64,000 nt of DNA from JAZRWQ01 sp045541395 (GTDB lineage Bacteria > Bacillota > Clostridia > Oscillospirales > UMGS1783), in the NCBI GenBank assembly GCA_045541395.1, contig JAZQIZ010000009.1, positions 1-64,000 on the forward strand. The letters are read 5' to 3'. Positions 1 through 7,464 of this stretch are shown piece by piece. The position numbers and the translations under genes are program-made. How positions within the stretch are numbered: the first letter of the stretch is position 1; every line of letters starts with the position of its first letter. The notes under the pieces are model-generated. The model was not told where the DNA came from. It searched no databases and saw only the letters and a list, made by a program, of their open reading frames with translations.

Positions 1-408
1 CAGGATTTCGGACTGCTTACAGATCGAAGCGTGGAGGAAAACGTAATGGTGCCGCTTCTGTTTTCCAAGGAGCCTTTACGGAAAAGCACTAAAAGAATAG
101 AGCCTATTCTTGAAAGCTTAGGTATTGCTGACCTTGCAAAGCGAAGAGCTAACCAGCTTTCGGGCGGTCAGGCGCAGCGAGTTGCCATAGCAAGAGCTTT
201 GGTTAACGATCCCGACGTAATTTTGGCAGACGAGCCTACCGGGGCGCTTGATACCAATACTTCCTCGGAAGTTGTAAGCATATTCAAAAGCCTGAATGAG
301 CAGGGCAAAACAATTATTATCGTTACACATAACCCCGAGGTCGCCAAAGCCTGCCATAAGACCTATGTAATCAGAGATGGTTTAATAACTATAGACAAAA
401 CAATATAA
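1..408 (+). CDS. ABC transporter ATP-binding protein, 3' part (5' end outside window)
   Basis: ATPase subunit of an ABC transporter of the MacB/LolD/FtsE type, which energises a membrane partner encoded outside the window. The frame is open from base 1, so the gene is cut by the window edge. The Walker A half is missing. What remains is, in order, the Q-loop (Q-DFGLL at the very start), the signature LSGGQ at 157-171, Walker B with VILADEPTGALD, and the switch histidine in VTHNP. A GTG at 31 is internal and not a start. Substrate cannot be deduced. A terminator hairpin follows at 453-478. The gene lies on the presumed element side of the tRNA fragment at 519-563, so it may belong to an integrated element; that is inference. 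Confidence 0.9.
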   Translation, partial: QDFGLLTDRSVEENVMVPLLFSKEPLRKSTKRIEPILESLGIADLAKRRANQLSGGQAQRVAIARALVNDPDVILADEPTGALDTNTSSEVVSIFKSLNEQGKTIIIVTHNPEVAKACHKTYVIRDGLITIDKTI

Positions 409-452
409 AACCAGCGATAACGGCGTAATACAGAACAACCCTTTAACCTTAA

Positions 453-478
453 AAAATCCCCTGACAGCAGGGGATTTT
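453..478 (+). terminator. Rho-independent terminator after the ABC ATPase gene
   Basis: Ten-bp perfect stem (453-462 with 469-478, AAAATCCCCT arm), six-base loop, ending in a T run. Symmetric A/T flanks would let it work in both directions. Confidence 0.75.
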
Positions 479-518
479 GGGGTATCACAAGGGATGCGAA
501 AGCCATTTCCCTCGGTAT

Positions 519-563
519 CTCCTAAGCGGAACGCCCCCGGTTCGAATCCGGGCAAGCGCGCCA
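519..563 (+). pseudogene. 3' half of a tRNA-Arg(CCT), 5' half absent: candidate attachment site
   Basis: Read as tRNA positions 32-76 it fits exactly: anticodon loop CTCCTAA (519-525, anticodon CCT), 3' anticodon strand GCGGA, 5-base variable loop ACGCC, T stem CCCGG/CCGGG around TTCGAAT (536-552), 3' acceptor strand CAAGCGC, G73 and encoded CCA (561-563). No matching 5' acceptor strand, D arm or 5' anticodon strand is present upstream. A terminator follows directly, as behind a real tRNA gene. Integrating elements that use tRNA 3' halves leave just such a displaced half at their far end; the element would lie to the left of base 519. Confidence 0.7.
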
Positions 564-595
564 AAAAACAGCACCTCTCCGAGGTGCTGTTTTTT
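563..595. terminator. Strong bidirectional terminator
   Basis: Fifteen-bp perfect stem (563-577 with 581-595) with a three-base loop, A run on one side and T run on the other. It serves the tRNA fragment on the plus strand and the transporter gene that ends at 602 on the minus strand. Confidence 0.85.
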
Positions 596-601
596 AAGTA
601 A

Positions 602-1309
602 TTACTTTTCGTTTATAGAGCCCTTTTCTTTAAGCTTTCTTGCAATATATACAAAGGGGGTATCAAGAAGGCTTGTGAAAATATAGATCACGTAGCTTGA
701 AACCATAACTGCAATAAGAGTCTTATTATCATACCAGCCGGCAAAAGCAATAAGGGTGAAAATTACGGTGTTGAGTATTTGGGAAATAAGCGTGGAGCCG
801 TTATTGCGTATCCATAAGAAGCGTTTGCTGTCGCCAAATTTTTTGGTAGTAAAGTCCCACCAGAGATGATAAAGCCAAACGTCAAAGCGCTGAGAAATAA
901 CGTAGCCTGTAAAACTTGCTAAAAGCAGGCGAGGGGTAGTTGAGAAAATTGCTTCAATGGAAGGCCTTGCCCAGTCATTAGCGGCGGGAGAGTATAAGAG
1001 CCAGTACTGAGTAAACAGAAGCATTATTACGGAGGTAAATACCCCCAGCCATACAGCCCTTGCCGCGCTCTTTTTACCCTCGTTTTCGCTGAGTATATCG
1101 GTGATCAGATAGGTGGATGCGAAAGCAACGTTCCCTAAGGTCTGCTCCATACCGAAGGCGTTTACAAGCATAAGCACTTCAATGTTGGCAAGTATGGTTG
1201 CAATTACGGTCATAGCGTAAAGCCCCGATTTACCAAACAGCTTATAGGCAACAATAACCGAGCCGTAAATAAGAAGTACAGAGCCAACTAACAGGATCTC
1301 ATTTAACAT
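602..1309 (-). CDS. yhhQ: Queuosine precursor transporter (YhhQ/VUT family)
   Basis: Integral membrane protein of about 235 residues with roughly six hydrophobic segments, of the DUF165/VUT family that imports queuosine precursors (preQ0/preQ1) for tRNA modification. Family-like features are the FASTYLITDILSE segment after the second helix and a late polar segment with RNNGST. I chose the ATG at 1309 because it has AAAGGA about seven bases upstream. An in-frame ATG at 1378 lies inside the riboswitch P2 helix and cannot be the start. A preQ1-I riboswitch and terminator precede the gene, which independently supports the substrate. It is a single-gene unit. Confidence 0.85.
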   Translation of the reverse strand: MLNEILLVGSVLLIYGSVIVAYKLFGKSGLYAMTVIATILANIEVLMLVNAFGMEQTLGNVAFASTYLITDILSENEGKKSAARAVWLGVFTSVIMLLFTQYWLLYSPAANDWARPSIEAIFSTTPRLLLASFTGYVISQRFDVWLYHLWWDFTTKKFGDSKRFLWIRNNGSTLISQILNTVIFTLIAFAGWYDNKTLIAVMVSSYVIYIFTSLLDTPFVYIARKLKEKGSINEK

Positions 1310-1332
1310 TTTTAATTCCTTTCTCTTGCAAT

Positions 1333-1366
1333 AAAAAAACGCGCACCTACAGGCGCACGTGTTTTT
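1333..1366 (-). terminator. Riboswitch expression platform (attenuator hairpin)
   Basis: On the minus strand an 8-bp G/C-rich stem (arms CGTGCGCC and GGTGCGCG, two G-U pairs) with a short loop is followed by seven T residues. It lies between the preQ1 aptamer and the transporter start, so ligand binding probably ends transcription here. Confidence 0.75.
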
Positions 1367-1373
1367 ACTCAAG

Positions 1374-1414
1374 CCCATAGTTTTGTTTATAGACAGGATG
1401 GTTTCGAACTGTCG
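1374..1414 (-). promoter_or_regulatory. preQ1-I riboswitch aptamer
   Basis: Read on the minus strand: P1 GACAG/CTGTC (plus-strand 1409-1413 and 1392-1396). The loop contains CCAT, which can pair with ATGG in the 3' tail to form the P2 pseudoknot (plus 1398-1401 with 1375-1378). The A-rich connector TATAAACAAAACT between P1 and P2 is the hallmark of class I preQ1 aptamers. It lies directly behind a good promoter and before a queuosine-precursor transporter. Confidence 0.82.
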
Positions 1415-1420
1415 ATTAAA

Positions 1421-1449
1421 AGTATAGCAATTCTTTTCAAAAAAATCAA
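1421..1449 (-). promoter_or_regulatory. Promoter of the queuosine transporter
   Basis: Minus strand: -35 TTGATT (1444-1449), 17-bp spacer, -10 TATACT (1421-1426), about 7 bases upstream of the aptamer. The -35 overlaps the 3' end of the terminator of the upstream glycosidase gene. Confidence 0.75.
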
Positions 1450-1477
1450 CACCGAAGATATAAAAATCTTCGGTGTT
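1448..1477 (-). terminator. Terminator of the glycosidase gene
   Basis: Twelve-bp perfect stem (AACACCGAAGAT arm, 1448-1459 with 1466-1477), followed on the minus strand by a T-rich run. Confidence 0.8.
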
Positions 1478-1483
1478 ATCTGT

Positions 1484-3556
1484 TTAGTCAACCTTTACGT
1501 TAGCGGTTATAAGTCTATGAGCGCATCCCTTTACTTTTGCGGTAACCGTGCATTCCTCTCCGTTCCAGCTGTAACTGTCTGCACCAAATATCTCAAGACC
1601 GTTTGCTCCAAGATCTAAGCCATTAAGGGTAAAAGTAAATTCCTTTTCCTCGTCGTCAATATTAAACAAATTAATAACGCCGCCGTTCTCCTCAGATACG
1701 GTATGAAGATGTATGTTTTCGGCAATGCCAATGAATTTGCCTCGTACAAAATATTTTTTAAGCTTCTTATAGGTCTGCATACATTCTGCATAGCTTTGGT
1801 ATCTCTTCTCGTGGTCGTAGGGAGCTAATTTGTTTGGAGGTTCTACCGTTGGATGATTGTCTTTGCCGCCAATACCTAAATGACGGATAGTGGAAGCTGC
1901 CCACCAGAAGAAAATGCAATTATCGTTATCTGCGCCCATATTAATATGAAGATATAGGGGAATATCGCAGCCAAGACAGTGATAGTAGGAAGAAAGTGCC
2001 TTACCTGTCTTAAGGTCATTAATGCAGTCCCACATAAATTCGAAGCCCCAGTTTTCATGATAGCTGCCTTCTTTGCCCCAGCCCTGACGGAAATAAGAGG
2101 GAGCATATAACGCGGAGTTCCAAGGCCAAACAGGGTCGTGTGTCTCGCATATTACTCCCGGGCAGTTATCGTGAATATACTTGGAAAGGGAATAGATAGC
2201 ATCAGCGTGCTCGGATGCAACCGAGGGAAATCTTGAATGATGATGAGTGGGATCGGTGCAGGGGCCTCTCCAGTCAGACTCGTCAAACATAATAAAGCTC
2301 AGTCCTGCATCTGCAAGTTTTTTAACCCTCTTTTTCTTTTCTTCAAGGTAAATTGGGTTTGAAGCGCAAACCTCCCACATAAGCTGGTGAGATGTAACCA
2401 TTGTTGGGGGAACCATTGCGGGGAACTGTAATGGGTTCTTCTCGGTCTTAACCATAAAGTTCTGCGGCCAGTAATTAATATAGGTACGAACTATGGTTCT
2501 TAAAGCAACGTTAAGCCCAAATTTCTCTTTTATCTCTTTTATAAAATCTTCAAGATATCCAAGGCGGGGCGCATCCCATAAACCTAAGCCCTCAGCGAAT
2601 TCCCAGCCCGGATCAAGATACAAGGTTTCGCAGCCGCACTCAACTGCCTTCTTTGCTTCTTCAAAAAGCTTTTCCTTGCTGTAGTAAGCAAGCAGGTCCT
2701 TGGTGTTGGAATGATGCCAGCCAATATCATAGAGCTCATTCCAGTGTACGGGCGGGTTGTAATCCTCGGGGTAGGAGTGGCCGTTTTCATTAAGGAATTT
2801 CCTATATATATAATAAGGCTCATTTTCATTTTCGTAAGCAGTAAGTATTGTTGTGCCGAAGGTATAGGATTGATTGGGCTCAAGTATCCTTGCGGCATCA
2901 GGCTCTCCGTACAAGCAAAGGCCTGTGCCGGCAAAAATAATATGATCGTTTGTCGGCTGACAAAGACAGTACTCAATTTCCTTTTCATTGTGTTTAAATG
3001 CTAGAACACCTTTATCTGTGCCAAGTGTCCATCCTTCGGAACGTAAAATGCCAAAATCAACAAGTTCAGGTTCGGGGCGGCAGAATTCAGGTCGGTTATG
3101 GTCTGAGTATACACTGTTGCCGTATACGTCACCTTCGGGGAATATGCCGTTTATAATGTGGGCGTATCTACCGTTTATAAGTGTATTCATTGAATATATG
3201 TGGCGCCAGCCGTCCTGCTGTATTTTATAAGGTACTGCAGAAAGCTTTGTGTTGCTGTTAATATCAGCATCAACCTTAAAGCCCATCATAATATTGTCAA
3301 ATTTAATTGAGTAATCGCCGTTATTGGTAATAGTTATAACTTCTTTAAGCACATCGGAAAATTCATATGTGCGCGTAACTGTTAAGGATAATTCGGGAAA
3401 GTTTGCTGTTACGGTATTGTTACCTTGCTTTTCGTCAGCTGATGAATAAAAATCAAAGCTTTGTTTGTTTGCTTTGCCTTTAAAATGGTAGCTGTATTCC
3501 GGTAATAAATCAATATTGCCCTGAGCAATTATCTTTTTTATGTCTAATGTTGCCAT
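1484..3556 (-). CDS. Putative glycoside hydrolase, GH36/melibiase-like
   Basis: A 690-residue protein without signal peptide, so probably cytoplasmic. The layout resembles clan GH-D alpha-galactosidases: an N-terminal beta-rich domain (about 1-270), a (beta/alpha)8 barrel (about 280-560, with LYLDPGWE and later FIMFDESDW), and a small C-terminal beta domain. The Asp in FIMFDES is my candidate nucleophile and the Asp in CETHDPVW the candidate acid/base, by position only. The start is the ATG at 3556, seven bases after AGGAGG; a TTG two codons upstream overlaps the ribosome-binding region. It is a lone gene with its own promoter and terminator. Substrate is unknown; other GH-D or GH31-like activities are possible. 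Confidence 0.6.
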   Translation of the reverse strand: MATLDIKKIIAQGNIDLLPEYSYHFKGKANKQSFDFYSSADEKQGNNTVTANFPELSLTVTRTYEFSDVLKEVITITNNGDYSIKFDNIMMGFKVDADINSNTKLSAVPYKIQQDGWRHIYSMNTLINGRYAHIINGIFPEGDVYGNSVYSDHNRPEFCRPEPELVDFGILRSEGWTLGTDKGVLAFKHNEKEIEYCLCQPTNDHIIFAGTGLCLYGEPDAARILEPNQSYTFGTTILTAYENENEPYYIYRKFLNENGHSYPEDYNPPVHWNELYDIGWHHSNTKDLLAYYSKEKLFEEAKKAVECGCETLYLDPGWEFAEGLGLWDAPRLGYLEDFIKEIKEKFGLNVALRTIVRTYINYWPQNFMVKTEKNPLQFPAMVPPTMVTSHQLMWEVCASNPIYLEEKKKRVKKLADAGLSFIMFDESDWRGPCTDPTHHHSRFPSVASEHADAIYSLSKYIHDNCPGVICETHDPVWPWNSALYAPSYFRQGWGKEGSYHENWGFEFMWDCINDLKTGKALSSYYHCLGCDIPLYLHINMGADNDNCIFFWWAASTIRHLGIGGKDNHPTVEPPNKLAPYDHEKRYQSYAECMQTYKKLKKYFVRGKFIGIAENIHLHTVSEENGGVINLFNIDDEEKEFTFTLNGLDLGANGLEIFGADSYSWNGEECTVTAKVKGCAHRLITANVKVD

Positions 3557-3608
3557 AATCAAGCCTCCTGTGTAGTCATTAATGTTATTTTATAATTATA
3601 TAATGTAA

Positions 3609-3637
3609 ATTTTAACTCTTTTTTTATTGAAAATCAA
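3609..3637 (-). promoter_or_regulatory. Promoter of the glycosidase gene
   Basis: Minus strand: -35 TTGATT (3632-3637), 17-bp spacer, -10 TAAAAT (3609-3614). Confidence 0.6.
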
Positions 3638-3686
3638 CACTTTTTATGTTATATTATTCAAGTAAGAAAAAATTGAAAAAATATTT

Positions 3687-3725
3687 AAAAATCCTTGAAA
3701 AAACACTTGCATTTCAAGGATTTTT
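3687..3725. promoter_or_regulatory. 14-bp inverted repeat over the ribosomal promoter -35 region
   Basis: Perfect inverted repeat, arms 3687-3700 and 3712-3725 (AAAAATCCTTGAAA and its complement), separated by 11 bases. The -35 hexamer begins in the loop and the right arm fills most of the spacer. No transcript is expected to end here, so an operator is more likely than a terminator. The cognate protein is unknown. Confidence 0.5.
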
Positions 3726-3735
3726 ATGTTATAGT
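3707..3735 (+). promoter_or_regulatory. Main promoter of the S10-spc-alpha operon
   Basis: -35 TTGCAT (3707-3712), 17-bp spacer, -10 TATAGT (3730-3735). It is the only clear promoter between the divergent glycosidase and rpsJ, about 255 bases before the rpsJ start. Confidence 0.75.
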
Positions 3736-3742
3736 GTATGAG

Positions 3743-3999
3743 CGACTATATGCGATGAAGCGGAAGGTGGCTGCCTGATGGCAGGGAATTTCCGCTGAGT
3801 AGGTCCGATTTTTAAACCGGGCGAATCATACAAAACCGGCATTATTGTACACACGTTTGTACCTCTTTTGCTCACTAGCCGGAACTGTTCCCCAACGGTA
3901 ACCGGTTTTATTATGGGCAGGCGTGCAACGCAAGGCGCAATGTAAAGGTTTTGGATGCCGCCAAACCAAATTGCTTAAAAAATTTAAGGAGGCGAGCAA
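3743..3999 (+). promoter_or_regulatory. Structured 5' leader of the ribosomal operon
   Basis: A 250-base untranslated leader. A nested hairpin is visible at about 3758-3799: outer arms AGCGGAA/TTCCGCT enclose CTGCC-TGAT-GGCAG. A second long-range pairing is AAAACCGG (about 3833-3840) with CCGGTTTT (about 3901-3908). Long leaders before rpsJ in Firmicutes are known or suspected sites of ribosomal-protein (often L4) feedback. That this one binds L4 is inference. No convincing leader peptide is seen. Confidence 0.5.
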
Positions 4000-4308
4000 A
4001 TGGCAGTCAAGGAAAAGGTGAGAATCAGGCTCAAGGCTTACGATCACAATCTTATCGATCAGGCATGCGAAAAGATACTGGCAACCGCAAAGAGACACGG
4101 TGCGGAAGTATCCGGTCCCATACCCCTTCCCACAAAGAAGGAAGTAGTTACTATCCTGCGTGCGGTTCATAAGTACAAGGATTCCCGCGAACAGTTCGAA
4201 ATGAGAACACATAAGCGTCTTATCGATGTGATCAAGCCTTCCCAGAAAGCAATGGAAGCTCTCACAAATCTTGAACTCCCTGCAGGCGTTGAGATCGAAC
4301 TCAAGTAA
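4000..4308 (+). CDS. rpsJ: 30S ribosomal protein S10
   Basis: Full-length S10 (102 residues): KVRIRLKAYDHNLIDQA at the N-terminus and the PIPLPTK and THKRLIDVI segments. S10 sits in the 30S head and also serves as NusE in antitermination complexes. First gene of the operon. Start ATG follows AAGGAGG at ideal spacing. A 62-base gap follows, containing a small hairpin, before rplC. Confidence 0.98.
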   Translation: MAVKEKVRIRLKAYDHNLIDQACEKILATAKRHGAEVSGPIPLPTKKEVVTILRAVHKYKDSREQFEMRTHKRLIDVIKPSQKAMEALTNLELPAGVEIELK

Positions 4309-4323
4309 GCTTGCTAGAGTAAT

Positions 4324-4340
4324 GTTGGTGAAACACCAAC
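4324..4340 (+). other. Hairpin in the rpsJ-rplC gap
   Basis: GTTGGTG-AAA-CACCAAC: perfect 7-bp stem with a three-base loop and no T run, so not a terminator. Possibly a processing or mRNA-stability element. Confidence 0.45.
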
Positions 4341-4370
4341 CAATAACCTAAGAATGGAGGAAAATTAGTT

Positions 4371-5006
4371 ATGAAAAATGCTATTATCGGCAAAAAGATC
4401 GGCATGACACAGGTTTTCGATGAAAACGGTAACTGTCTGCCGGTAACCCTCATCGAAGCCGGCCCCTGCGTAGTAATTCAGAAGAAGACTGTTGAGTCTG
4501 ACGGTTACGAAGCAGTAAAGATCGGTTACGATGATACCACAGCAAAGCACGTAAACAAGCCCCAGAAGGGTGAGTTTGACAAAGCAGGCGTTGCTTATAA
4601 GAGAGTTATGAAGGAATTCGCTTTTGATGAAGCTGAATCCATGAACGTAGGCGACGTAATCACCGTTGATAAGTTCACCGTAGGTGAGTTTATTGATATC
4701 ACCGGTACTTCCAAGGGTAAAGGCTACCAGGGTGCAATCAAGCGTTGGGGACAGCACACCGGTCCTATGACTCACGGTTCCAAGTACCACAGAGGTCAGG
4801 GCTCCATGGGCGCAGCAAGTGATCCTTCCAGAGTTATGAAGGGTAAGCATATGCCTGGTCACATGGGCGCTGAGCAGGTAACTGTTCAGAACCTTTCCGT
4901 TGTAAGAGTAGAGGCTGAAGATAACATCATCGCTGTTAAGGGCGCGGTTCCCGGTCCTAAGGGCGGCTATGTGTTCATCAGATCCTCCGTTAAGAAATCC
5001 AACTGA
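4371..5006 (+). CDS. rplC: 50S ribosomal protein L3
   Basis: L3 of 211 residues, one of the first proteins to assemble on 23S rRNA and close to the peptidyl-transferase centre. The N-terminus has the IGKKIGMTQVFDE motif, and the extended loop that reaches into the subunit includes the HYHRGQGSMGAASDPSRV-like stretch near residues 140-160 (here KYHRGQGSMGAASDPSRV). Start has GGAGGAAAATTAGTT upstream. Followed by rplD after 26 bases. Confidence 0.98.
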   Translation: MKNAIIGKKIGMTQVFDENGNCLPVTLIEAGPCVVIQKKTVESDGYEAVKIGYDDTTAKHVNKPQKGEFDKAGVAYKRVMKEFAFDEAESMNVGDVITVDKFTVGEFIDITGTSKGKGYQGAIKRWGQHTGPMTHGSKYHRGQGSMGAASDPSRVMKGKHMPGHMGAEQVTVQNLSVVRVEAEDNIIAVKGAVPGPKGGYVFIRSSVKKSN

Positions 5007-5032
5007 TAAGGAATCTGAAAGGAGGAAACAAA

Positions 5033-5656
5033 ATGCCAAACATTAAAGTATTTGATATGGCTGCTAAGGAAGTAGGCGAAATGAACCTTCTCGACAGCAT
5101 CTTCGCTGCAGAAGTAAATGAAGCTGTTCTTCATATGGCGGTTGTTAACTATCTTGCTAACCAGCGTCAGGGCACTCAGTCCGCGCTTACAAGATCCGAA
5201 GTATCCGGCGGCGGTCGTAAGCCTTGGAGACAGAAGGGTACCGGTCGTGCAAGACAGGGCTCTACCAGAGCCGTTCAGTGGACTCACGGCGGCGTAGCAT
5301 TTGCTCCCAAGCCCAGAGACTACAGATTCAGCATTAATAAGAAGACTAAGGCTGTTGCCTTCAGATCTGCTTTCTCCGATAAGGTTGCTAACAATGAATT
5401 CGTTGTTGTTGACAATATCGCAGTTGCTGAAATTAAGACCAAGACCATCGTAAATATGCTCAACGCTTTCAATGCTGAAGGTAAGGTTCTTATCCTTCTT
5501 GCAGAAGCAGACAAGAACGTTCTCATAAGCGCAAGAAACATTAAGGGCGTTAAGGTTGCTTTCGTTGGTGCAATGAATGTTTATGACATTATCGGCTGCG
5601 CTAAGGTAATCGCTTCCAAGGCTGCAGTAGAAAAAATCCAGGAGGTGTATGCATAA
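5033..5656 (+). CDS. rplD: 50S ribosomal protein L4
   Basis: L4, 207 residues. The long basic loop lining the exit tunnel is present around residues 45-100 (TRSEVSGGGRKPWRQKGTGR, then TRAVQW). L4 is an assembly protein and in many bacteria the autogenous regulator of this operon, so the leader at 3743-3999 is its plausible target (inference). The stop codon overlaps the rplW start (TAATG), implying translational coupling. Confidence 0.98.
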   Translation: MPNIKVFDMAAKEVGEMNLLDSIFAAEVNEAVLHMAVVNYLANQRQGTQSALTRSEVSGGGRKPWRQKGTGRARQGSTRAVQWTHGGVAFAPKPRDYRFSINKKTKAVAFRSAFSDKVANNEFVVVDNIAVAEIKTKTIVNMLNAFNAEGKVLILLAEADKNVLISARNIKGVKVAFVGAMNVYDIIGCAKVIASKAAVEKIQEVYA

Positions 5657-5949
5657 TGAAGTCCGCTTACGATATTATTCTTAAGCCCGTAATTTCCGAA
5701 AAGAGCATGTACGGTATTCAGGACAAAAAGTACACCTTTGATGTAGCTCTTGATGCAAACAAGATCGAAATAGCTAAGGCTGTTGAAGAGATCTTTAAGG
5801 TTAAGGTTGCAAAGGTAAACACTATAACAGTACGTGCAAAGAGTAAGAGACTCGGTATCCATAAAGGTCATACCTCTAAGCGTAAGAAGGCTATGGTTAC
5901 ACTTACTCCCGATTCGAAGACTATCGAATTCTTCGACAGCATGCAGTAA
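5656..5949 (+). CDS. rplW: 50S ribosomal protein L23
   Basis: L23, 97 residues, at the mouth of the exit tunnel where trigger factor and signal recognition particle dock. Typical start SAYDIILKPVISEKS and the basic tip loop KVNTITVRAKSKRLG. Its ATG overlaps the stop of rplD by one base, and AGGAGG lies inside the end of rplD. Confidence 0.98.
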   Translation: MKSAYDIILKPVISEKSMYGIQDKKYTFDVALDANKIEIAKAVEEIFKVKVAKVNTITVRAKSKRLGIHKGHTSKRKKAMVTLTPDSKTIEFFDSMQ

Positions 5950-5970
5950 TAGGGAAAGGAGTTTTGAATT

Positions 5971-6804
5971 ATGCCTATAATGAAGTATAAACCCACCTCT
6001 CCGGGCAGAAGAAATATGTCGGTTCTCACTTTCGAAGAGATCACTAAAAAGACTCCGGAAAAGTCCCTGACAACTGTCCTCAAGAAGAAGGCCGGTAGAA
6101 ATAACAACGGCAGAATCACCGTTAGACATCAGGGCGGCGGCAACAAGAGAAAGTACAGAATTATTGACTTTAAGAGAAATAAGACTGACGCTGTTGCAAC
6201 CGTACTTGCTATTGAATACGATCCTAACAGATCCGCTAACATCGCTCTTATCCAGTATGAGGATGGCGAAAAGGCTTACATCATCGCTCCTGTTGACCTC
6301 AAGGTTGGCATGACCGTTGAAAGCAGCACCACCGCTGATATTAAGCCCGGTAACTGCTTACCTATCGCTAATATCCCTGTTGGTACTCTTATTCATAACA
6401 TCGAGCTTTATCCCGGCAAGGGCGCTCAGCTTGTTCGTTCTGCTGGCGGTACCGCTCAGCTTATGGCTAAGGAAAACGGCATGGCTCAGGTAAGAATGCC
6501 GTCCGGCGAAGTTAGACTTATAAGACTTGATTGCAAGGCTACTATCGGTCAGATAGGCAATCTTGATCATGAAAACGTAATCATCGGTAAGGCAGGCAGA
6601 AAGCGCCATATGGGTATCAGACCTACCGTTCGTGGTTCTGTAATGAACCCCAACGACCATCCCCACGGTGGTGGTGAAGGTAGAGCACCTATCGGTCGTC
6701 CCACTCCTGTTACTCCTTGGGGTAAGCCGACATTAGGTTACAAGACAAGGTCCAAGAAGGCTAAGTCCAATAAGTTCATCGTTAAGAGAAGAAACGGCAA
6801 ATAA
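5971..6804 (+). CDS. rplB: 50S ribosomal protein L2
   Basis: L2, 277 residues. It shows the KYKPTSPGRR start, the RNNNGRITVRHQGGGNKR segment, and the C-terminal stretch with the conserved histidine region NDHPHGGGEG that approaches the peptidyl-transferase centre. The first ATG (5971) matches the usual L2 N-terminus better than the second at 5980. GGAG lies nine to ten bases upstream. Confidence 0.98.
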   Translation: MPIMKYKPTSPGRRNMSVLTFEEITKKTPEKSLTTVLKKKAGRNNNGRITVRHQGGGNKRKYRIIDFKRNKTDAVATVLAIEYDPNRSANIALIQYEDGEKAYIIAPVDLKVGMTVESSTTADIKPGNCLPIANIPVGTLIHNIELYPGKGAQLVRSAGGTAQLMAKENGMAQVRMPSGEVRLIRLDCKATIGQIGNLDHENVIIGKAGRKRHMGIRPTVRGSVMNPNDHPHGGGEGRAPIGRPTPVTPWGKPTLGYKTRSKKAKSNKFIVKRRNGK

Positions 6805-6822
6805 TAGAGGAGGCATTTAAAG

Positions 6823-7098
6823 ATGAGTAGAAGCGTTAAAAAAGGCCCATTCGTTGAGCCTAAATTGCTTAAAAGAGTTCAGGAAATGAATGCTGCCGGT
6901 GAGAAGAGAGTTCTGAAGACCTGGTCCAGATCTTCTACAATTTTCCCCGATTTTGTCGGTCACACTTTCGCAGTACACGATGGCAGAAAGCATGTTCCTG
7001 TATACGTTACAGAGGATATGGTAGGACATAAACTTGGTGAGTTCGCTCCCACCAGAACCTTCAGAGGTCATGCCGGCGCTAAGAAGTCCGGTAACTAA
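6823..7098 (+). CDS. rpsS: 30S ribosomal protein S19
   Basis: S19, 91 residues, in the 30S head near the A-site finger. Recognised by the MSRSVKKGPFV start, the TWSRSSTIFPDFVGHTFAVHDG-type core and the GEFAPTRTFRGH end. Tight spacing to rplB (18 bases) and rplV (19 bases). Confidence 0.98.
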   Translation: MSRSVKKGPFVEPKLLKRVQEMNAAGEKRVLKTWSRSSTIFPDFVGHTFAVHDGRKHVPVYVTEDMVGHKLGEFAPTRTFRGHAGAKKSGN

Positions 7099-7117
7099 AG
7101 GATAGGAGGAAAAACTG

Positions 7118-7453
7118 ATGGAAGCAAAAGCAGTAAGAAAATATGTTCGCATATCTCCCATGAAAGTTTCTATCGTGCTTGACCTTATCAGAAACAAGCC
7201 CGTTGCTCAGGCTAAGGCTATTCTGAAGGCTACACCTAAGGCTGCAAGCTACGATGTTTTAAAGGTACTTGACAGTGCAGTTGCCAATGCCGAAAACAAC
7301 TTCCAGATGAATAAAGATGCTCTTTACGTTAAAACCGCTCTGGTAGGTCCCGCACCCACCATGAAGAGGATCCAGCCCCGCTCCCGCGGCAGCGCTTATC
7401 CTATACTCAAGAGATCTTCCCACATCACAGTAGTTGTTGCTGAAAAGGAATAA
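7118..7453 (+). CDS. rplV: 50S ribosomal protein L22
   Basis: L22, 111 residues. The VRISPMKVSIVLDLIRNKPV start and the C-terminal beta-hairpin (GPAPTMKRIQPRSRGSAYPI), which lines the exit tunnel, are intact. The ribosome-binding site AGGAGG precedes the ATG. Confidence 0.98.
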   Translation: MEAKAVRKYVRISPMKVSIVLDLIRNKPVAQAKAILKATPKAASYDVLKVLDSAVANAENNFQMNKDALYVKTALVGPAPTMKRIQPRSRGSAYPILKRSSHITVVVAEKE

Positions 7454-7464
7454 GGAGGTAGATT

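Noticed and set aside
1310..1378. N-terminal extension of the queuosine transporter starting at 1378
   Set aside because: The extension would be encoded by the riboswitch and terminator; the ATG at 1309 has the ribosome-binding site.
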